Source: Bradyrhizobium sp. CSA112
GTDB taxonomy: Bacteria; Pseudomonadota; Alphaproteobacteria; Rhizobiales; Xanthobacteraceae
DNA length: 64,000 nucleotides
Assembly: GCF_029051645.1 (NCBI RefSeq)
Contig: NZ_JAACFS010000031.1
Coordinates: 1-64,000, forward strand
Direction: 5' to 3'
The position numbers and the translations under genes are program-made. Under the pieces are notes generated by a model. That model did no database searches and was not told the DNA's origin. It was given only the letters and a program-made list of their open reading frames with translations. Positions 60,100 to 64,000 of this stretch are shown in pieces. Every line of letters begins with the position of its first letter. Within the stretch, counting starts at the first letter, position 1.

Positions 60100-60430
60100 T
60101 TTCACTTGTCGGGCAAATCACCGGGCATAACTCCGCGCGTCTCACGGCAGATGAGGGGCGAAGATTCTCGGGGGCGACGGTGGCAAGAAAGCCGTTCACC
60201 GGGTAGAGCACGAAGTAAGCCGTAAAGCCATTGCGCAGGGAAGGCCGGAATGCTCCCGCTGCCCTGTATGCTCGTGCGCAGTTTTGTTTGCGCAAATCGC
60301 ACGCGAGACCGCGGGTGCAGCAAGCACCCGGTCTTCGCTGCGCCCTCTGATTGGAGAGGGCGGGCAAAAGAAGATGCAAACCTCGGGCGATCAGCGTCGC
60401 GAGAACGCGAAGGTATGTCACCTCTTTGAA
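60100..60430. other. Non-coding, probably repetitive segment
   Basis: About 330 bases between repeats with no credible gene; the short open frames on either strand have no ribosome-binding site or family resemblance. It contains small hairpins such as GCGCAGTTTTGTTTGCGC. I suspect an interspersed element because the composition and position match the repeats around it, but this window has no second copy. Confidence 0.4.
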
Positions 60431-60441
60431 ATTGAGTCCTT

Positions 60442-60569
60442 CCGTCGTCCCTGCGAACGCAGGGACCCATAACCACCGGCGGTAATTGGTTTTGTGATGT
60501 CTTTGTCATCTTGTCTTTTCCGGCAACAACGGCCGCGGAGTATGGGTCCCTGCGTTCGCAGGGACGACA
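60442..60569. repeat. Palindromic repeat, GTCGTCCC...CCCATAACCAC family
   Basis: Left arm CCGTCGTCCCTGCGAACG, CAGGGACCCATAACCACCGG; right arm GTATGGGTCCCTGCG, CGCAGGGACGAC. Standard form. Confidence 0.9.
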
Positions 60570-60592
60570 GTCCGTGTTGCGCCGTTACCTCC

Positions 60593-60709
60593 ACGTCATT
60601 GCGAGCGTAGCGAAGCAATCCACCTCTCCGCCCGCGGCACAATGGATTGCTTCGCGGAGCCTGTCATCCGGCGGCGCTGCGCGCCGACCGGGTGGCTCGC
60701 AACGACGCG
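60593..60709. repeat. Palindromic repeat, CATTGCGAG / GAAGCAATCC family
   Basis: Left end CACGTCATTGCGAGCG, GAAGCAATCCA; right part TGGATTGCTTCGCGGAGC, GGCTCGCAACGACG with one change from the usual CAATGACG. It resembles the long form at 33862-34010. Confidence 0.82.
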
Positions 60710-60769
60710 GATGGGTCGCTGCGTACTGGATGACCACCCTTCGCGGGCGACGAGGAGGGAGCGATGCCC

Positions 60770-61162
60770 CTAGTTCAACACCCGCTTATTGTCCGGGCTA
60801 TCCAGCGAGAACGTCGGCACGTCGATCTCGAACCGTTCGCCGCTTTCGCTTACCATCTGGTAGCGGCCGGTCATGAAGCCGGAGGCGGTCGGCAGCGGCA
60901 CGCCGCTCGTGTATTCGAAGCGCTCGCCCGGCGCGAGTACGGGCTGCTCGCCGACCACGCCTTCGCCGCGGACTTCCTGCTTGCGGCCGGTGGCGTCGGT
61001 GATGATCCAGTGCCGGGTGCGGAGCTGCACGGTTTCAGCGCCGGTATTGGTGATGACGATGGTGTAGGACCAGAAATACTGCCCGCGATCGACCGACGAG
61101 CGCTCGGGGAGGAAGTTCGGTTCGACGGTGACTACGATCTGGCGGGTGACGGCGCGGTACAT
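60770..61162 (-). CDS. apaG: ApaG-family protein
   Basis: A 130-residue beta-sandwich (FN3-like) protein. Conserved ApaG segments: VTVEPNFLPERSS, YFWSYTIVITNTGAETVQLRTRHWIITDATGRKQEVRGEGVVGEQPVLAPGERFEYTSGVPLPTASGFMTGRYQM. Function is not well established; in some bacteria it is linked with Ap4A metabolism and stress. ATG at 61162 follows GGAAG; the frame continues upstream to 61267 but lacks family similarity. No operon partner. Confidence 0.92.
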   Translation of the reverse strand: MYRAVTRQIVVTVEPNFLPERSSVDRGQYFWSYTIVITNTGAETVQLRTRHWIITDATGRKQEVRGEGVVGEQPVLAPGERFEYTSGVPLPTASGFMTGRYQMVSESGERFEIDVPTFSLDSPDNKRVLN

Positions 61163-61395
61163 GCGGGCAAGCTTCCGGAAATCCTGTTCCGCATCATAGC
61201 CAAGAATGCGGGGGGAACCAATCTCCGGCCCGCCGGTTTGCTGGTTGTTTGATCGCGGTTTCAACATAGTTCCATTCTAGAGCGCACCCGCGCGCCGTCC
61301 GGCTCCGTAGCTGTTTGCGTATCTTGTTTGCAAGTTGCGGGCCGATATTATCTTTCCCGGACCGTTCACGCCTAAAGCTCAACTAGCGGTGCCAG

Positions 61396-62634
61396 ATGTC
61401 GTCCATTGCCGATCCAGTTGCCGGAACGCCTCGCAGCGATGCCAAGGCGGTGTCTGCTGCGCCGGCGATCACGCTGCCGGTGGCTGGCGAGCGCGAATTG
61501 CGGCTCGACCTGTTTCGCGGGATGGCGCTGTGGCTGATCTTCATCGACCATCTGCCGGCCAACATCCTGACCTGGTTCACGATCCGCAATTACGGATTTT
61601 CCGACGCCACCGAAATCTTCATCTTCATCTCCGGATACACCGCCGCCTTCGTCTACGGCCGCGCGATGCTGGAGGCCGGCTTCGTGGTGGCCACCGCACG
61701 CATCTTGCGGCGGGTCTGGCAGATCTACGTCGCGCATGTGTTCCTGTTCACGATCTTCCTGGCGGAAATATCCTACGTCGCGACCCGTTTCGAGAATCCG
61801 CTCTACAGCGAAGAAATGGGCATCATGGATTTTCTCAAGCAGCCTGACGTCACCATCGTCCAGGCGCTGCTCCTGAGGTTCCGGCCCGTCAACATGGACG
61901 TGCTGCCGCTCTACATCGTGCTGATGCTGTTTCTGCCTATCATCCTGTGGCTGATGAAGTGGCGGGCCGACATCGCGCTGGCGCTGTCGGTGCTGCTGTA
62001 CGCCCTGACCTGGCACTTCGACTGGTATCTGACGGCCTATCCGAGCGGCTTCTGGATCTTCAACCCGTTCTGCTGGCAGTTGTTGTTCGTGTTCGGTGCC
62101 TGGTGTGCGCTGGGCGGCGCGGCGCGCATGTCCCGCATCCTGTCGTCGCCGGTGACGATGTGGATTTGCGTTGCCTATCTCTCGGCCGCCTTCTTCGTCA
62201 CGCTGACCTGGCACATCCCGCAGCTCAGCTTCCTGATGCCGAAGCGGATCGAACAGTGGATGTATCCGATCACCAAGACGGATCTGGACGTGTTGCGCTT
62301 TGCCCATTTCCTGGCGCTGGCGGCCCTCACCGTGCGCTTCCTGCCCAAGAATTGGTCGGGCCTGAAATCACCGTGGCTGCGACCATTGATCCTGTGTGGC
62401 CAGCATTCGCTTGAGATATTTTGTCTCGGCATCTTCCTTGCTTTTGCAGGACACTTCGTGCTGGCCGAAGTTTCCGGGGGTGCTTTCACGCACGCCATGG
62501 TCAGCCTTGCCGGAATCCTCATCATGTGGGGCGTGGCGTGGGTGATTTCGTGGTACAAGCATTCGGCCGACAAAGGAGCGTCGAAAACGAAAATCGCGGG
62601 TGGCAACGCCGACATGGCGGGAGGAAGCGCATGA
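61396..62634 (+). CDS. opgC: OpgC-family membrane protein
   Basis: A 412-residue integral membrane protein with about ten hydrophobic segments. The opening ELRLDLFRGMALWLIFIDHLPANILTWFTIRNYGFSDATEIFIFISGYTAAFVYGR matches OpgC, the acyltransferase-3 related protein that succinylates osmoregulated periplasmic glucans. An Asp/Arg pair in LDLFRG is typical of the family. Start ATG at 61396. It overlaps the next gene by 4 bases, so its acyl-transfer activity may be tied to the SGNH hydrolase that follows. Confidence 0.9.
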   Translation: MSSIADPVAGTPRSDAKAVSAAPAITLPVAGERELRLDLFRGMALWLIFIDHLPANILTWFTIRNYGFSDATEIFIFISGYTAAFVYGRAMLEAGFVVATARILRRVWQIYVAHVFLFTIFLAEISYVATRFENPLYSEEMGIMDFLKQPDVTIVQALLLRFRPVNMDVLPLYIVLMLFLPIILWLMKWRADIALALSVLLYALTWHFDWYLTAYPSGFWIFNPFCWQLLFVFGAWCALGGAARMSRILSSPVTMWICVAYLSAAFFVTLTWHIPQLSFLMPKRIEQWMYPITKTDLDVLRFAHFLALAALTVRFLPKNWSGLKSPWLRPLILCGQHSLEIFCLGIFLAFAGHFVLAEVSGGAFTHAMVSLAGILIMWGVAWVISWYKHSADKGASKTKIAGGNADMAGGSA

Positions 62635-63392
62635 GGCCCGGCGCGGGAGCTGTGCTGGTTCTGACCCTGTTCGTCGGTCTTGCAGCCGCCGGTTTTGCGC
62701 GCGCCCAGGATGCCGCCCCTCAGACCTGCGAAGTCCCAAGCCATCTCCTCTCCACCGAGAGCACGCTTCCGAAGGTGGCCGAGGCCGTCAAGAACGCCCG
62801 GCCGCTGACCGTCCTGGTGGTGGGGAGCCGGTCATCGACCATCCTTTCCTCCGAAAACAGCGCCTATCCGGCCAAGCTGCAGGCGGCCCTGAAGGAAAAG
62901 CTGCCCTCGACCCCGATCAACCTCTCCATAGAATTACAGACCGGCAAGACGGCCGAGGAGGTGGACGCCAACCTCGTTAAGCTGGTGGAAGCAAAAAGGC
63001 CTACTTTGGTCATCTGGCAGACGGGAACCGTCGATGCTATGCGATCCGTCGATCCCGATGATTTTCGCGGTGCCGTCGAAGAGGGAGTTGCTGCGCTGCA
63101 AAATGCGGGATCCGATGTGGTTCTGGTCAATCTGCAATACAGCCCACGGACGGAAACGATGATTTCTGCTCCGCCATACCTGGATAATATGCGCGTGGTG
63201 GCGCAGCAGCATAATGTTCCGCTGTTCGACCGGTTTGCCATCATGCGTCACTGGAACGACGCCGGAGATTTCGACCTGTTCAGTACTTTTCACGGCACCG
63301 ACATGGCTAAACGGGTTCATGCTTGCCTCGGCCGCGCGCTGTCGAAATTTGTGCTCGATGCGGCCCGCCTCGATCAGGCGCAGCAGAATTAG
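62631..63392 (+). CDS. SGNH/GDSL-like hydrolase, exported
   Basis: A 253-residue protein with signal peptide (GAVLVLTLFVGLAAAGFARAQD). The mature part begins CEVPSHLLSTES, then VLVVGSRSSTIL, aligned with block I of SGNH esterases but with GSRSS in place of GDS; a TLVIWQTGTVDAM segment fits block III (N/G region) and HGTDMAKRVHACL the C-terminal His block, although the DxxH pattern is weak. It overlaps opgC (ATGA), suggesting an esterase or acyltransferase step acting on the same glucan. ATG at 62631 follows GGAGG. Confidence 0.75.
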   Translation: MRPGAGAVLVLTLFVGLAAAGFARAQDAAPQTCEVPSHLLSTESTLPKVAEAVKNARPLTVLVVGSRSSTILSSENSAYPAKLQAALKEKLPSTPINLSIELQTGKTAEEVDANLVKLVEAKRPTLVIWQTGTVDAMRSVDPDDFRGAVEEGVAALQNAGSDVVLVNLQYSPRTETMISAPPYLDNMRVVAQQHNVPLFDRFAIMRHWNDAGDFDLFSTFHGTDMAKRVHACLGRALSKFVLDAARLDQAQQN

Positions 63393-63405
63393 GGAACCAG
63401 CGTTA

Positions 63406-64000
63406 ATGAGTCGTCACTGCCCTTTTCGTTTGTCGACATTGCTGGCTGCCTCTGCCGCGGCCCTGGCGCTGTTGACCCCTGTCTCGATGCTTCCGCTGCG
63501 TGCCCAGACGGCCCTGCAGCAGACCGCCCAGCAGGCGGCGCTGTCCGATAACGCCAAAACTGACAACAAGCCCGAACAGAAGCCCACGGCTGAAAGCACT
63601 CCGCCGCAGACAGCGCCGACGGCCGCGGCCAATCCGACTGCGCAGAAGGGCATCACCGGCAAGGCGATCGACAAGGTAAAGGAGGTCGCTAAATCGGCCG
63701 GCGACATCTTCAGCCGCGTACCCTGCCTGCCGCCGAAGGGCGCCTCCAAATCGATGGGGTCGCTGCCGCGCGTCGCAAACAAGCTCGTCGCGGGTCAGCC
63801 GGTCGTGATTGTCGCGTTCGGATCGTCATCGACTGCCGGCTACGGCGCGACGTCTCCGGAATTCAACTACCCTAACCGGCTCGCCGCGCAATTGCGCCGG
63901 CAATATCCGACGGCCCACATCTCCGTCATCAACGCCGGCAAGGGCGGCGAGGACGCGCCGGAAATGATGAAGCGGCTGCAGACCGCCGTGATCGACATGC
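63406..64000 (+). CDS. SGNH/GDSL-like hydrolase, cut by the window end
   Basis: Open from ATG 63406 to the end of the window (198 residues seen). Signal-like N-terminus (LSTLLAASAAALALLTPVSMLPLRAQ), a Thr/Pro/Ala/Gln-rich linker (NKPEQKPTAESTPPQTAPT), then a cysteine segment (RVPCLPPKGAS) and the SGNH block I VVIVAFGSSSTAGYGATSPEFNYPNRLAAQL with Ser nucleophile, and NAGKGGEDAPEM as block II. It lies 13 bases after the previous hydrolase gene and appears co-transcribed with it and opgC. Confidence 0.8.
   Translation, partial: MSRHCPFRLSTLLAASAAALALLTPVSMLPLRAQTALQQTAQQAALSDNAKTDNKPEQKPTAESTPPQTAPTAAANPTAQKGITGKAIDKVKEVAKSAGDIFSRVPCLPPKGASKSMGSLPRVANKLVAGQPVVIVAFGSSSTAGYGATSPEFNYPNRLAAQLRRQYPTAHISVINAGKGGEDAPEMMKRLQTAVIDM

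Overview
The window is high-GC alphaproteobacterial chromosome, most likely from Bradyrhizobium or a close relative in the Nitrobacteraceae. The support is gene content: a CYP199A-type P450 with a palustrisredoxin-like ferredoxin (a pair known from Rhodopseudomonas palustris), a box-type benzoyl-CoA pathway with a BoxR-like regulator, GcrA, OpgC, several BCAA-type binding proteins, and many dispersed palindromic intergenic repeats. No tRNA, rRNA, CRISPR array, phage or transposase was seen. This looks like ordinary chromosome rich in catabolic genes.

Layout. 1-1.1 kb: an APH-like kinase. 1.27-11.9 kb: a nitrogen-scavenging cassette. A near-consensus sigma-54 promoter precedes a peptide/opine-type ABC transporter whose two ATPases are fused, followed by an AtzG-like (DUF4089) protein, an AtzE-like amidase, an AtzH/HpxZ-like protein, a GntR/FadR regulator and a divergent allophanate hydrolase. 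12-22 kb: plant phenolic and aromatic acid uptake and catabolism. It holds three MarR regulators, a feruloyl-CoA synthase-like ligase, two paralogous aromatic-type binding proteins, CYP199A plus ferredoxin, and a tannase/feruloyl esterase. 22-25 kb: a type-2 NADH dehydrogenase, and an ECF sigma factor with a C-terminal SnoaL-like domain. 25-30 kb: a complete Liv-type ABC transporter. 30-34 kb: a glutamine synthetase-like ligase, a Rieske oxygenase and an IclR regulator.

34-44 kb: small hypothetical and PilZ genes, then the benzoate block (boxR, benzoate-CoA ligase, alpha/beta hydrolase, DUF309, boxC, boxB, a small protein, an SDR). boxA and boxD are not here. 44-48.6 kb: envelope genes (polysaccharide deacetylase, a BON/OmpA protein with a small membrane partner, an MprF-like flippase-domain protein). 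48.6-55.5 kb: the phosphate regulon phoR-pstSCAB-phoU-phoB with a perfect Pho box before pstS. 55.6-60 kb: gcrA, argD-argF and hslO. 60-64 kb: a repeat-dense gap, apaG, opgC and two SGNH hydrolases, the last cut by the window edge.

The common theme is scavenging: nitrogen from amides or ureas, carbon from plant aromatics through CoA thioesters, and phosphate. The most unusual single observations are a palindromic repeat read in frame inside the fused ABC ATPase, the sigma-54-driven amidase cassette with no obvious first enzyme, the ligase/Rieske/IclR group, and several clean palindromic operators that pair with adjacent regulators. Functional assignments rest on motif recognition and memory of families; no search was run.
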